From Bacteroidia bacterium (GTDB lineage: Bacteria; Bacteroidota; Bacteroidia; Flavobacteriales_D; Sanyastnellaceae): a stretch of 58,218 nucleotides of DNA. Positions 19,101 through 28,203 of this stretch are shown piece after piece. The stretch is from the NCBI GenBank assembly GCA_030427925.1, contig JAUICJ010000018.1, forward strand, positions 1 to 58,218, given 5' to 3'. Both the position numbers and the translations under genes were made by a program. Position 1 is the stretch's first letter, and every line of letters begins with the position of its first letter. The notes under the pieces are model-generated. The model was not told the DNA's origin, did no database searches, and worked only from the letters and a program-made list of their open reading frames with translations.

Positions 19101-22100
19101 TGGTAACTCCAAGCCTCGCCCGTCCCGTTCGCGGTGGAGCTCCAAATGAGCGTGCTATCCGGCGAATCCTCCCAATACCCAAAACTCGCTCCCGGAACGC
19201 CCGCTCCGTATATGTTCCCGTCCGTTCCGTCTCGGTATCCTGATGGCGCATAACCTTGACCATAAAAACTCCCACCGTCCCAGTATGGGGTGTTGATCGG
19301 CCCCGATTTCAACTGAACCCCGGCTCCACTGAAGCCTCCAAGGTGCTGGGCGAGTTCGGTCCAATCTTCATCGCTGGCAACCCTCCACCCACTTGGACAC
19401 AACATCCCGGTCGATACCGCCTTCCAATTGTACAAGCGACCGGTCATTTCGATGTCGAACGAATTGCCGTTGGACGCGACCGCTCCCGATGTCGTGCTCA
19501 CCCACTCCTCATTCGTCAAATCCGTCGGAATGGAAACCCCGTTGTTGTAAGTCAGGGTCCGCAGATTCGCCCCCATCCAGCATTGATCGCCGATTTGTGA
19601 CGCGGAATAGTTGACACCGGAGTACTCCACTCCGGTGCAGGCAGCTGAGTACATGAAATCCAAGGTGTCGCCGTATGCGGTTCCGTTGTCATTCGTTGCG
19701 AAAGCCAAATAATAGTAAGTCGTCCCCGCAATGAGGGCTTCGAGGTTCACTGAGAATGCGCCACTCGTCTCCAAGACGGCCACCTCGGTTCCATCGCTCA
19801 AGTCGGCCTGCTCCCCCCAGATGAATCCCGCCTCGGTCACGCTCGTGCCGCCTTCGGACAAAATTTCTCCCTTCAACTTCGCAGAAGTCGGCTCCAAATC
19901 GGTCGCTGCCTGGGTGCGAACGAAAGGCCGCGCATTGAGAACGCAGCGAACGGCAGCACCTGCTGCTGGCAAACCGGCGTGATGGAGCAGCGAGTCTTCC
20001 CCAGACTTCACGTAGAACTGGCTCGCTGCAGGATCCGGGAACAGGGTGCTGAAGTCGGGGGTGACGCTCCACCACCGGGCCTCGGTTCCACCTCCCGAAA
20101 ACGCGCCCGTCGTCGCGCTTCGGCTTCCGCTCGGCAAGGCAAAGAAGCCCGATGCGTTGGTTCCATCCCACCCAGGCGCGATGGTTGACGGCGCCTTCAT
20201 TTTCGCCCCAGCCACAGCTTCTCCCCCCAATGCAGCGGCCAGCGCCTCCCATTCCTCATCCTCGGGCACGTGCCAACCGAGTGGGCAGAGCTTCGAGGTA
20301 GAAACCGCGTGAAAATTGTACAGCCGACCCGAGGTCGCAAGGTTCGCGATTGCATCGGTTGCTCCTTCGTCGAGCACGGTTCGCGCGGGATCCGAGGTGC
20401 CCCTCCATGCCGCGGTGTCCAAGCCAGCGGGAATGGGATTTTCGTCGAAAAACTTGGTGGTTCTGAGGTTTTCGGCGAACCAGCATTGGCCTTCAATCTC
20501 AACCGTCGCGTAGTTGTAGCCATCGTAAGCGACCGGATTGCCACACGCTTCAAACACCGCCGGAACGAAGGGGTCCACAGTGAAGCTCAGCGTATCGCCA
20601 TAGGTGGTTCCCGCCTGATTCTCTGAAAAAGCCGAGTAGTACACAGTCGTGCCCAATTCCAAGGAGGAAAGCACCGCTTGGAACACCTCGCTGCTGTCTT
20701 GACTGATCACGGTATTCGGCGAAGCCAAATCCGGAGTCACCCCCCAAACAAACCCCGAAGCGGTCGCGCTCAATCCACCCAAATCTTCAATGGCTCCGAC
20801 CAAAATGGCCTCCGACTGCGTCACTCCGGCAACCGCCTCGGTGGACACCTCCGGAGCGGAAGCATCCAACCGGCATCGAACGGAATGGCCATATCGCTTC
20901 AACGTGGAATCCACCACCACGGCCTCGCTCCCGCTCTCCATCGCAAAGTAAACCGCCGACTCCGAGTCCGCCGTCACCGTTCGCGTCCACCACCGGCCCT
21001 TGGAATTGAGCCCTTCCCACGCATTGTTGGTCGTGTTCGGAAAACCGCCTGGATTCGACCGGAATCCGCCGGCACTGGCACCAAATCCGGACGCATTGCT
21101 GCCATCCCAAGCGGGGTCATCCGATGCAGAAGCCTTCAACGAGTCCCCCGCCGTGGCCAGGCCTCCGAGTTCTTCGAACAGGGCCTCGACCTGGTCCTTC
21201 GTCGGCACGGCCCAGTATTGCGGGCACAATCCCGCCGGATTCAACACAGCATACGCATCGTACACCCTGCCGTGTATGGCCACATTCGCTTCGTCATCCC
21301 CATAGTTTCCATAAAACCCCGGCGTCAAATACCCGACGTACTGGGAAGACACGTAGTTGGAAATCATTGCCCCCGTGCTGTAATTCGTCGTTTGCAGGTT
21401 TTCAGCGAAGTAACACCCGTCGCCGGCGGAAGTCACCGGGTACGTGTATCCGTGATACGTCACCTCCTCGATGCCAAAACACGGATCGGCCACCGCGACA
21501 AAACTCAACGTATCCCCAAACTGCGTACCCGCGTCGTTCGTGCTGTAGGCTACGAAGAAGATTTCATCGTTCAACTCCGGAGTCAAGTCGAGGGAAATGG
21601 TGCTGTCAGCGGCCAAGGCCACCACGCTGTCGTTCGCATTGGTCAAGTCTTCCAACAGCCCCCACCGAAAACCGCTTGCGGTGGGCGCGACGGTGCCGTA
21701 GGCGATTTTCGCATTCAATGTGCCCGTCGACTCGGAAATGCCCGTAGCAGCCTGCGTGTTCACCCCCGGAAGGGTCGTAAACGCCAACGTGTCGCCGTGC
21801 GCAATGCCGGATTCGTTTTCAGCCCACGCTGCAAAAAAGTAGCGGGTCGAAGCATCCAGGCTTGTTTTTTGCAAGTAGAACGCTCCAGTGTCCACTGCTG
21901 ACGTGTCGAAATAGCCTGCGAAATTGCCCTCGAACAAGGGAACATCGGAGAAGGAAATGTGCAACGAATCCGAAAGCGTGGAGTCCGTGCCAAACTTGAA
22001 GCCCCAATGGGTGAGCGGCTGCCGGCCATCGTCGGTGACTTGACCATTCAACCGGGCGAGGACGTCTCCGATTTGGTTCGCAACAAGCGTCTGCACGCTC

Positions 22101-22474
22101 GGAGGCGCTTGTGCAGCCGCCGCCAAAATGGACCTCAACGCTTGGTCAATGGCAATGGGGTTCAACACATCAGGAAGTGCGAACTCGATGTCGAGCGCGG
22201 CAATCATCTCCTCAAGCGTCGCCCTGAGGGCATCGTAGTCGAGCTGCCGAATCACACGGCCTTCAGCGGCTTCAATGGGCATCACGTTGATGAGCGAGGT
22301 GTTCAAACTCGCCTGCAAAGAGTCAACCAGTCGGTGCAACTCAGGCACATCAACGTTGATGAATTTGCGGTTTGCGCTCGACTCTGTCGTCACGGCTGCG
22401 TGCTCCGACTGCGCTTGGGTCCATTGCCCCAGCATCAAGGACAACACGATCACAAGGGTGGTTCTGGTGGTCAT
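16112..22474 (-). CDS. Secreted protein with six FISUMP domains and Fn3-like linkers
   Basis: 2120 residues from ATG at 22474; a TTG 30 bp upstream (22504) is in frame, but the ATG gives a compact signal peptide (MTTRTTLVIVLSLMLGQWTQAQ). Residues 25-320 hold a unique N-terminal region and two Fn3-like modules. Six FISUMP modules (Fibrobacter succinogenes major paralogous domain) start near residues 328, 641, 945, 1253, 1553 and 1858. Each carries 'CWFAENL.T' (the first CYFAENL, the third CWMGANL), 'GRLYN' or a variant, a CP.GWHVP-like segment, 'WDG.N..GF.A...G.R' and a terminal '(S/A)(V/I)RC'. Fn3-like linkers (FVWGE.PDL.., GTTYYYLAFATN..GTAYGDTL) separate them. FISUMP proteins are exported surface proteins of unknown function. 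The gene is closed by the terminator at 16055-16089. A small MDSLQ-type repeat interrupts the last module. Confidence 0.9.
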   Translation of the reverse strand: MTTRTTLVIVLSLMLGQWTQAQSEHAAVTTESSANRKFINVDVPELHRLVDSLQASLNTSLINVMPIEAAEGRVIRQLDYDALRATLEEMIAALDIEFALPDVLNPIAIDQALRSILAAAAQAPPSVQTLVANQIGDVLARLNGQVTDDGRQPLTHWGFKFGTDSTLSDSLHISFSDVPLFEGNFAGYFDTSAVDTGAFYLQKTSLDASTRYFFAAWAENESGIAHGDTLAFTTLPGVNTQAATGISESTGTLNAKIAYGTVAPTASGFRWGLLEDLTNANDSVVALAADSTISLDLTPELNDEIFFVAYSTNDAGTQFGDTLSFVAVADPCFGIEEVTYHGYTYPVTSAGDGCYFAENLQTTNYSTGAMISNYVSSQYVGYLTPGFYGNYGDDEANVAIHGRVYDAYAVLNPAGLCPQYWAVPTKDQVEALFEELGGLATAGDSLKASASDDPAWDGSNASGFGASAGGFRSNPGGFPNTTNNAWEGLNSKGRWWTRTVTADSESAVYFAMESGSEAVVVDSTLKRYGHSVRCRLDASAPEVSTEAVAGVTQSEAILVGAIEDLGGLSATASGFVWGVTPDLASPNTVISQDSSEVFQAVLSSLELGTTVYYSAFSENQAGTTYGDTLSFTVDPFVPAVFEACGNPVAYDGYNYATVEIEGQCWFAENLRTTKFFDENPIPAGLDTAAWRGTSDPARTVLDEGATDAIANLATSGRLYNFHAVSTSKLCPLGWHVPEDEEWEALAAALGGEAVAGAKMKAPSTIAPGWDGTNASGFFALPSGSRSATTGAFSGGGTEARWWSVTPDFSTLFPDPAASQFYVKSGEDSLLHHAGLPAAGAAVRCVLNARPFVRTQAATDLEPTSAKLKGEILSEGGTSVTEAGFIWGEQADLSDGTEVAVLETSGAFSVNLEALIAGTTYYYLAFATNDNGTAYGDTLDFMYSAACTGVEYSGVNYSASQIGDQCWMGANLRTLTYNNGVSIPTDLTNEEWVSTTSGAVASNGNSFDIEMTGRLYNWKAVSTGMLCPSGWRVASDEDWTELAQHLGGFSGAGVQLKSGPINTPYWDGGSFYGQGYAPSGYRDGTDGNIYGAGVPGASFGYWEDSPDSTLIWSSTANGTGEAWSYHMRRGYNGLDRRSENAKHGGAVRCVRGNSLEGDIPTVLTVSASNITGTEATLNGDLTSDGGQDITQIGFFWSTAPDLSNASFVAGSDSTGAFTASVTGLTPGLTYYYQAYARNAIGNAFGDTLSFYAMNCESVDFGGYSYAVVPVGAQCWFAENLQTTAYRGGAAIATGLNDGAWAEATTGATAVYAEGGAEEASNLAAYGRLYNGFAATSGALCPEGWHVPLRAEWEALIAELGDADLAGQILKVSPTDVPSWDGTNAVNFSAQAGGLRAFDTGAFTNAGIQGAWWSATETQAGEAWRALLATGVDSVAGASASLASGLSVRCLQDSIILPPTLRTLAATDVTEQAMVLRGIVEDDGGEGVSAVGFVWGLNEDLSDGVSLAGAGVGPTDSFAANLAGLTEGAFYYYSAFATNSAGTTHGDTLRVNAMTCEPVTHQGHTYAVTPIGADCWFAENLRAEAYNDGETIPSGLSAMDWGLTEEGACAILGEGGPDEAANLEAYGRLYNGYTIIEDRLCPDGWHVSTYDEWIAMVDDLIPATGLLTNEARWQLAGRPLKSAVDWDGSNSTGFSALPGGWRNSVGQFVYDGEDAFFWAQRVEAEPGLQAGLHLSTSSVALDQQFGAVKRGRSIRCVKGDNTILRKPTVSTIEASDIRPVSAWLYGEIESDGNAEVVARGFVWGEDPDLNDGAEVASSDDSTAFAAKLTGLVSGTTYYFRAYATNSEGTSYGEILSFEHIPCTPVEMDGYTYEVVEIGSTCWFAENLRTLVYNDGDSLRSELSNWDWYNDDAGASAIFGEGFSTLDTAGMMLDTLGLSVDSLQLYMDSLQFRMESLQVVQDSTNLARFGRLYNYNAVESEKLCPTGWHVSTKDEWEAMLGEFVGRTGGDTLKASPADDPAWDGTNSVGFSALPGGMRMSWGEFDLGLFGYYSEDGSFGWIPSASFWATDRVVIDGVPVPLGTFPQNFYPSFSIMESFGGWSWSVLDWYKNRRMGNSVRCTRD

Positions 22475-22923
22475 CAGGAAAGTGAATCGTTTGGTTGAAG
22501 CCAAAGTAGGACCGCAGGTCAGCCAAGTCAGTCCCGCCCAACGGCCTGACAGCGCATGTGAAAACTTGGGAAATGAGGCTCAGCCCTTGAACTCCCTGCA
22601 CAATCCATTAAAATTCAATACGATAAGCCCTTGCGATGCGGAAGTCATGCCCAATATGTGACGGGGCTCAATGTGATGAAATGGGAGATGACTTGCCATA
22701 AATCGTGATGCGTTCTGAAGGGCCAAGGCGCCGGTTCATCGTCAAAATCCATGGGCTTCCACGCGAATCGGCGCGCGCAGTCCATGCACCTCGTTCGGGG
22801 TTTGGGGGCTTCCGATGGATACAAGCCGGCAAATGAGACGTGCCGGAAGAACCCCGAGATGGGTTTGCAGGAAGAGCCGAATGGCCCCCTCAACAAGAAC
22901 CCGTTTCGGAATCCCAACGCACT
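22475..22923. other. Intergenic region upstream of the six-module FISUMP gene
   Basis: 449 bp between the M23 peptidase stop (minus) and the FISUMP start (minus). It should contain the FISUMP promoter and the 3' end of the peptidase transcript. Frames on both strands are short and look like chance. No hairpin with a T-run, tRNA or repeat was recognised. Confidence 0.5.
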
Positions 22924-23448
22924 TCAACGGGCGGTGGCGGCGTCGAGCCGGGGCGTGGGGTCGAGGTACCACATTTTGCGGAAGCCGTGCGGGCCGTCGT
23001 CGATGCGCCACGGGTAGGGCACGAGGGTGCCGATGCTGAAATGCAGGTGGGGGGCTTTGCCTTTCGCATTGCCGCTGTCGCCCACGCTGCCGATGCGTTC
23101 GCCGCGGGTGACCCAGGTGCCGGGGGCGGTGTCGATGGTGTGGAGGTGGGCGAAATAGTGCACGCGCCATTTGGGGCCCAAAACCACCACGAACTTCCCG
23201 CCCGGCCCGCGCTCTCCTGCGGCCACGACCACCCCGGTCACCGACGCGACCACCGGCGTGCCCCACTTCGCGAACACGTCCACGCCCTTGTGCGTGACGG
23301 ACTTGCCCCACGGGTAAAACCAGTACGACTTGCTGTTGTAATCGTTGCGGGACGCGCCTTCGACGGGCATGACGAACCGTTCGGGGACGAGGAAGCCGAG
23401 GGCGGCGATGGCTGCAGCGGTCAGCAGGACGAACTTGATGAATTTCAC
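22924..23448 (-). CDS. Membrane-anchored M23 family metallopeptidase
   Basis: 174 residues using GTG at 23448; the open frame extends further upstream into the neighbouring gene, but only this start places a hydrophobic helix (FIKFVLLTAAAIAALGFLV) at the N-terminus. The LytM/M23 zinc site is visible: H-x3-D in THKGVDVF (about residue 53) and H-x-H in PHLHFSIG (about residue 134), with the usual GTPVVAS...G.V..AG core between them. M23 enzymes cut peptidoglycan cross-bridges or stems in the periplasm. There is little room for extra domains, so substrate choice cannot be read. It follows the 179-aa unknown gene on the same strand by 49 bp, probably in one transcript. Confidence 0.88.
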   Translation of the reverse strand: MKFIKFVLLTAAAIAALGFLVPERFVMPVEGASRNDYNSKSYWFYPWGKSVTHKGVDVFAKWGTPVVASVTGVVVAAGERGPGGKFVVVLGPKWRVHYFAHLHTIDTAPGTWVTRGERIGSVGDSGNAKGKAPHLHFSIGTLVPYPWRIDDGPHGFRKMWYLDPTPRLDAATAR

Positions 23449-23497
23449 GAATGGAGAACGGAAAAGTGAGGAGAAATCGTTTCTGGCAGAAGGAGGG

Positions 23498-24037
23498 TCA
23501 GTCGGTGCGCGGGTTCGCTTCGATTTGGCGCAACAAATCCGCAATGATGATGGCCGGTGCCTCGCGCTCCTCCACCAACCGCCGAAACGCGCCGTGAATG
23601 TCCTTCGCCGTGTTGAAATGGCGCGCGATGAAGACTTCAATCTCACGGGGGAACAGGAAGGGAATCAGCAACTCCACCTTCCAGCGGTGCAGGACGGCCC
23701 CGCGTTCCGCGTCGACCAACACCTTCCCCGAGTTGAGGACGTTGTTGAAATGGGCCGACAAAATGAATGCGTCCGTGATCACATCCGGTGGAATCGCTTC
23801 CATCACATGCACTTGAAGGTTCAGTTCATGGGCCCCAACCCCGTAGTAAAACGGAACGGTGTAGCCCTCCACCAACTGAAACGGCACCTCGACATACCGC
23901 TCCTTTTCGAAGGTTCCCACCGTCCATTCCATTTGTTGGAGGTAGGCCTTGAGGTCGCTCCAAACCAGTGCTTCCCGCTGGCGCAATTGGAAGGCCAGGC
24001 GCCACCAGCGTTGTATTGATGTTTTAAACCCGCTCAT
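23498..24037 (-). CDS. Conserved-looking protein, possibly YbjN-like
   Basis: 179 residues from ATG at 24037; an in-frame TTG lies 9 bp upstream. No signal peptide or membrane helix is seen, so it is cytoplasmic. The alternation of short helices and strands (LVWSDLKAYLQQMEW, then VEVPFQLVEG, then VLHRWKVELLIP, then IARHFNTAKDIH) vaguely recalls YbjN / secretion-chaperone folds, but no diagnostic residue is present and the call is a guess. It probably shares a transcript with the downstream M23 peptidase and is divergent from the pirin gene. Confidence 0.6.
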   Translation of the reverse strand: MSGFKTSIQRWWRLAFQLRQREALVWSDLKAYLQQMEWTVGTFEKERYVEVPFQLVEGYTVPFYYGVGAHELNLQVHVMEAIPPDVITDAFILSAHFNNVLNSGKVLVDAERGAVLHRWKVELLIPFLFPREIEVFIARHFNTAKDIHGAFRRLVEEREAPAIIIADLLRQIEANPRTD

Positions 24038-24176
24038 TTGCGACAAGGTAATGAAATGTCACCGGTGTTCGCTCGCAGTTCGCTGTTCATGGGGGGCCCC
24101 TTTGCGAGGCACAACCCGTTTCTTCAAGGGGTGATGGCGCTCAGGTTCAGCGGATGCGTTGTAACTTGTAGCTACA

Positions 24177-25130
24177 ATGAATCGGAGAACCTTCATCAGC
24201 AACGGATCGGCGATCGTGGGCATGTCGGCGGTTTGGCCTTCCCTCTTGACGGCCACATCAGGGATGTTTTCCTCGCCCACGGAGCGGAGGATTTCACAGG
24301 TGTTGAACGCGCGGCGCACCATGGTGCAGAATGTGCCGGTGTTGAGGAGTTTTGGGGGCGGTGACCTGGATTTGGTGTCGCCGTTTGTCATGTTGGACGA
24401 GTTTGGCCCGTTGCACATTGACCCCGGGACCCTCGGGATGGACATCAAGGCGCATCCGCATGCCGGCGTGACGCCGACGACCTACCTGCTGAGTGGCAGC
24501 GGTCGGCACACGGACAGTTTGGCGAATGACATCGTCTACCGCGAAGGGGAGTTCATGACATTCAGCTCGGGGCGCGGGGCGATCCACGAGGAGGTGAGCA
24601 GCTTGGAAATCCGCAGAGATGGCGGGGTGGTGCACGGGTTTCAGATTTGGTTGAACGTTCCCGGGCGGGAGAAATTCAGCGAGCCGGTGACGCACATTCA
24701 CGAGCGCACGAACTTGCCGGTGGTGGAAACGAAGGACTACCGCCTGAAAGTGGTGATGGGCGATGCCTTCGGGAAGTCCTCGCCGGTTCATGCGCACACG
24801 CCCGTCTTTTACTACCACGTCACGCTGCATGCGGGCGGGCGGCTGGACGTGCCGGTTCACCCGGAGCACAACGCGTTCGTTCACGTGATCGAGGGCGAGG
24901 TGGAAACGGAAGGGCGCCGGAAGCTCGCGGACCAGCAACTCGCGCTTTACGAGCGCGGTGGGGAGGTGATGCGATTCTTTGCGGCTGAGGGGCCTGCTGA
25001 GTTTTTGGTGCTGGGTGGGGAGCCGTTGAATGAGCCGGTGGTGTCGTATGGGCCTTTTGTGATGAATACGCGGGCGCAGATCGAGGAGTGTTTTCGGAAT
25101 TACCGGGCGGGCAGGATGGGTAAGCTGTAA
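24177..25130 (+). CDS. Pirin family protein with Tat-type signal
   Basis: 317 residues. The N-terminus MNRRTFISNG...GMSAVWPSL carries an RRxF twin-arginine motif and a hydrophobic stretch, so export by Tat is likely. This is unusual, since most pirins are cytoplasmic. The pirin N-domain follows: HPHAG (about residues 92-96), the TTYLLSGSGRHTDSL segment and GRGAIHEE (about 131-138). These give the expected two His, third His and Glu metal ligands of the bicupin. The C-terminal cupin (HAHTPVFYYHVTLHAGG to MNTRAQIEECFRNYRAGR) ends in the conserved pirin tail. Pirins can act as iron-dependent quercetinase-like dioxygenases or redox-sensing partners; substrate unknown here. It converges with the FISUMP gene 112 bp downstream. 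Confidence 0.9.
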   Translation: MNRRTFISNGSAIVGMSAVWPSLLTATSGMFSSPTERRISQVLNARRTMVQNVPVLRSFGGGDLDLVSPFVMLDEFGPLHIDPGTLGMDIKAHPHAGVTPTTYLLSGSGRHTDSLANDIVYREGEFMTFSSGRGAIHEEVSSLEIRRDGGVVHGFQIWLNVPGREKFSEPVTHIHERTNLPVVETKDYRLKVVMGDAFGKSSPVHAHTPVFYYHVTLHAGGRLDVPVHPEHNAFVHVIEGEVETEGRRKLADQQLALYERGGEVMRFFAAEGPAEFLVLGGEPLNEPVVSYGPFVMNTRAQIEECFRNYRAGRMGKL

Positions 25131-25242
25131 TTCCTGCAAGAGGTTTTCCCGGGGCCAGCGTTTTACGCCGGCTTGTTTACAAATTTTTTCGCGCCTTGGG
25201 CGATTGACGCTGCATTCACGTTTGGCCCGTCATTCATGCCGT

Positions 25243-28203
25243 TCAATCCCGAACGCAACGAACAGAAAACCCGCTCCATCGGAAGAAGTAGTCCCGATTG
25301 ACGTAGTCGCTGGAGGAATTGAGGCCGCGCCCCCAAGCGTAGCCCATGGCGGGCGAGGAACTCCACCAATGGCCGCTCGAGCCGGCATTGTAGAAGTTTC
25401 CAAGGGAGTTGCGAACGCCGCCCGGCAAACCCGAAAAACCACTGCTATTGGTGCCATTCCAATCGGGACTGTCTGAAGCACTCGACTTCATCTTGCTCCC
25501 TGCAATAGATTCGCCGCCCAAGTAATCCGTTAACGCAGTCCACTCAGCGTCTGATGGCACGTGCCAACCCCAGGGGCACAACTTACCCGTGTTGACCGCA
25601 TACCAATTATACAACCGACCATAGGTCTCTAAATTCGTTGCTTCATTCTCCCCACCTTCGTTATATATGGTCATCGCTCCAACTATGGTGGCAGACCACG
25701 CCGCAACCTCCAACCCACTCGGGATGTCCGTCTCGTCATTGTACTCGGTGGACCGCAAGTTTTCTGCAAACCAGCACTGCGTGCCGATTTCAACTGTCGC
25801 GTAGTCGTAGCCTTGGTAGGTTATGTCGTCACCGCAGGTTACAAACCCTGGACTCACAGCCGCCGTCGTGGTGAAGCTCAGCGTATCGCCGTAGGAAGTG
25901 CCCTCCCCGTTCGTGGCAAACGCCGTGAAGTAATACGTGGTGCCCGCCGCGAGGCCCGTGAGGCTTCCCGTGAAGGGTCCGCTCGTCGCGCTGCCTGCCA
26001 AATACTGAGCATCGCTCAAGTTTGCCACCTGCCCCCAACGGAAGCCCGTCGCCGTGATGGCATCCCCCCCATCGTCCGAAATCGAGCCGATCAAGGTCGC
26101 ACCCGTCTCGGCAACATCCGATGCCGCAGAGGTCACAACCGTCGGCACTGCAGCACTCGAGGCAGCATCCCGAACGCAACGCACAGAAAACCCGTTTCGA
26201 CGGCTGTTGCCGTCCCGATAGACGTAGTCGAAGTAGGTATTGAGTCTGCGGAACCAGGCGAAGCTGCTGTAGGGCGAGGAACTCCACCAGTAGCCGTACG
26301 AGCCGACATAGTCGAAGAAACCACTGAAGGGGCGTTGACCGCCCGGCAAACCCGAAAAACCACTGCTGTTGCTGCCATCCCATGCAGGGGTGTCCGTGGG
26401 AGAAGACTTCAACTTCAACCCTGCAACAGATTCTCCGCCAAAGTGATTTGTCAATGCAGTCCATTCTTCGTCTGAGGGTACATGCCAACCTGAGGGACAC
26501 AACTTGCCCGTGTTGACTGCATACCAGTTATACAATCGTCCATAGGTCTCCAAATTCGTTGCTTCATTCGCCCCGTCTTCGTCATAAATGGTCATCGCTC
26601 CCTCTGTGGTGCTGGACCAAGCCGCATTGTCCAAACCACCCGGGATGACCGCATCGTCATTGTACTTGGTGGTCCGCAAATTTTCTGCAAACCAGCACTG
26701 CGAGCCGATTTGGACCGTCGTGTAGTCGTGGCCTTGGTATGTCATGTCGTCACCGCAGGTCACAAACCCTGCCGTCGCCGTCGTGGTGAAGCTCAGCGTG
26801 TCGCCGTGGGAGGTGCCTTCGCCGTTCGTGGCAAACGCTGTGAAGTAATACGTTGTGCCCCCCACAAGGCCCGTGAGGCTTCCCGTGAAGACGCCACTCG
26901 TCGCGCTGCCTGCCAAATCCTGAGCGTCGCTCAAGTTTGCTGCCTGCCCCCAACGGAAGCCCGTCGCCGTGATGGCATCCCCCCCGTCGTCCGAAATTGA
27001 GCCGTTCAAGGTCGCACCCGTCTCGGCAATATCCGATGCCGCAGAGGTCACAACCGTCGGCACTGCAGCACTCGAGGCGGCATCCCGAACGCAACGTACA
27101 GAAAACCCGCGGTTTAGGCCGATGTCGTAGTATCCATTGACGTCGTCGTTGTTCGAATTGAGAGAGCGGACCGAGGCGCCGCTGAAGTAAGGCGAGGAAC
27201 TCCACCAGTAGCCGTTCGATCCAGGACTGAAGAAGAGTCCAATGCTCGCGCGGCTGCCGCCCGGCAAACCCGAAAAACCACTGCTGTTCGAACCATCCCA
27301 TGCGGGGGTGTCCGAGGCAGAAGACTTCATCTTGGCCCCTGCGACAGATTCTCCACCCAAGTGATCCGTCAAGGTTGTCCATTCTACGTCTGTGGGCACA
27401 TGCCAATCCGAGGGGCACAATTTACCCGTGTTGACCGCATGCCAATTATACAACCGACCATAGGTCGCCAAATTCGTTGATTCATTCGCCCCGCCTTCGT
27501 CATTGATGGTCATCGCTCCATCGGTATTGGTGGACCAAGCCGAAGCGTCCAACACACCCGGGATGACTGCCTCGTCATTGTACTTGGTGGTCCGCAAGTT
27601 TTCCGCAAACCAGCACTGCGTGCCGATTTTGACCGTAGCGTAGTCGTGACCATCGTAATTGACCACAGAAGTGCCGCAAGTGAACGTTTCGGCTCCTGAT
27701 AATTGTGACTCCAACGCCTCAATGCGACCGAGCAAATGGGCAAGGGTATCCGAAAGGGCTGCAATCGCACGAGCCGCTGTGAAGTATAAGTTCGAACCCT
27801 CGGTTAAGTGCCCCGTGTCGTGGTTGCTGAGGTCGCCGATTTGGCCGTCGATCACGTCCGTGACGCTCAAGCTGTCCGCGGAAAGGCTGCCCGTTGAAGT
27901 CAAGTCGCCAAGTCCGCTGATGTCGTAACCACTGAAATCGATGTCCATTCCGGGGTTTGAGCCATTGACCAATACATCACCCCAACTCATACTCGCAGTG
28001 GCAGATAACGCAACATCGATGCGAGCAAATAGGGAATCCAAAGATTGCTGGAGGAGATCCGAACTGATCGTGGTGTAAACGCGCCCCGCACTCGTTTCCG
28101 TGGTGACCGGCTGTTGGTGGTTTCCCTGCGCAACCGCCATCAGCGGAACAGCACAAAGGGGAAGAAGCAGCACGAAGACCGCCTTCAGGAACCGATGTAA
28201 CAT
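25243..28203 (-). CDS. Secreted protein with three FISUMP domains
   Basis: 986 residues from ATG at 28203 (signal peptide MLHRFLKAVFVLLLPLCAVP...AVAQG); an in-frame TTG 27 bp upstream is less likely. Residues about 25-165 form a head region that includes HLTEGSNLYFTAARA (near 125-140), a motif familiar from phage tail-fibre and adhesin stalks, followed by a short coiled coil. Three FISUMP modules begin near residues 174, 483 and 788. Each has TQCWFAENLR or SQCWFAENLR, GRLYNW, a C..GWHVP-like segment, GFSGLPGG and SVRCVRD. They are separated by Fn3-like linkers with AFATNGEGTS(Y/H)GDTLSF. Modules and linkers are very similar to one another, pointing to recent internal duplication. The start is divergent from the TPR regulator at 28435 across an AT-rich 231-bp spacer. 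Confidence 0.9.
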   Translation of the reverse strand: MLHRFLKAVFVLLLPLCAVPLMAVAQGNHQQPVTTETSAGRVYTTISSDLLQQSLDSLFARIDVALSATASMSWGDVLVNGSNPGMDIDFSGYDISGLGDLTSTGSLSADSLSVTDVIDGQIGDLSNHDTGHLTEGSNLYFTAARAIAALSDTLAHLLGRIEALESQLSGAETFTCGTSVVNYDGHDYATVKIGTQCWFAENLRTTKYNDEAVIPGVLDASAWSTNTDGAMTINDEGGANESTNLATYGRLYNWHAVNTGKLCPSDWHVPTDVEWTTLTDHLGGESVAGAKMKSSASDTPAWDGSNSSGFSGLPGGSRASIGLFFSPGSNGYWWSSSPYFSGASVRSLNSNNDDVNGYYDIGLNRGFSVRCVRDAASSAAVPTVVTSAASDIAETGATLNGSISDDGGDAITATGFRWGQAANLSDAQDLAGSATSGVFTGSLTGLVGGTTYYFTAFATNGEGTSHGDTLSFTTTATAGFVTCGDDMTYQGHDYTTVQIGSQCWFAENLRTTKYNDDAVIPGGLDNAAWSSTTEGAMTIYDEDGANEATNLETYGRLYNWYAVNTGKLCPSGWHVPSDEEWTALTNHFGGESVAGLKLKSSPTDTPAWDGSNSSGFSGLPGGQRPFSGFFDYVGSYGYWWSSSPYSSFAWFRRLNTYFDYVYRDGNSRRNGFSVRCVRDAASSAAVPTVVTSAASDVAETGATLIGSISDDGGDAITATGFRWGQVANLSDAQYLAGSATSGPFTGSLTGLAAGTTYYFTAFATNGEGTSYGDTLSFTTTAAVSPGFVTCGDDITYQGYDYATVEIGTQCWFAENLRSTEYNDETDIPSGLEVAAWSATIVGAMTIYNEGGENEATNLETYGRLYNWYAVNTGKLCPWGWHVPSDAEWTALTDYLGGESIAGSKMKSSASDSPDWNGTNSSGFSGLPGGVRNSLGNFYNAGSSGHWWSSSPAMGYAWGRGLNSSSDYVNRDYFFRWSGFSVRCVRD

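Noticed and set aside
22924-23646. 240-codon form of the M23 peptidase
   Set aside because: The first 66 codons overlap the neighbouring gene and look like a frame shadow; GTG at 23448 gives a normal N-terminal membrane helix.
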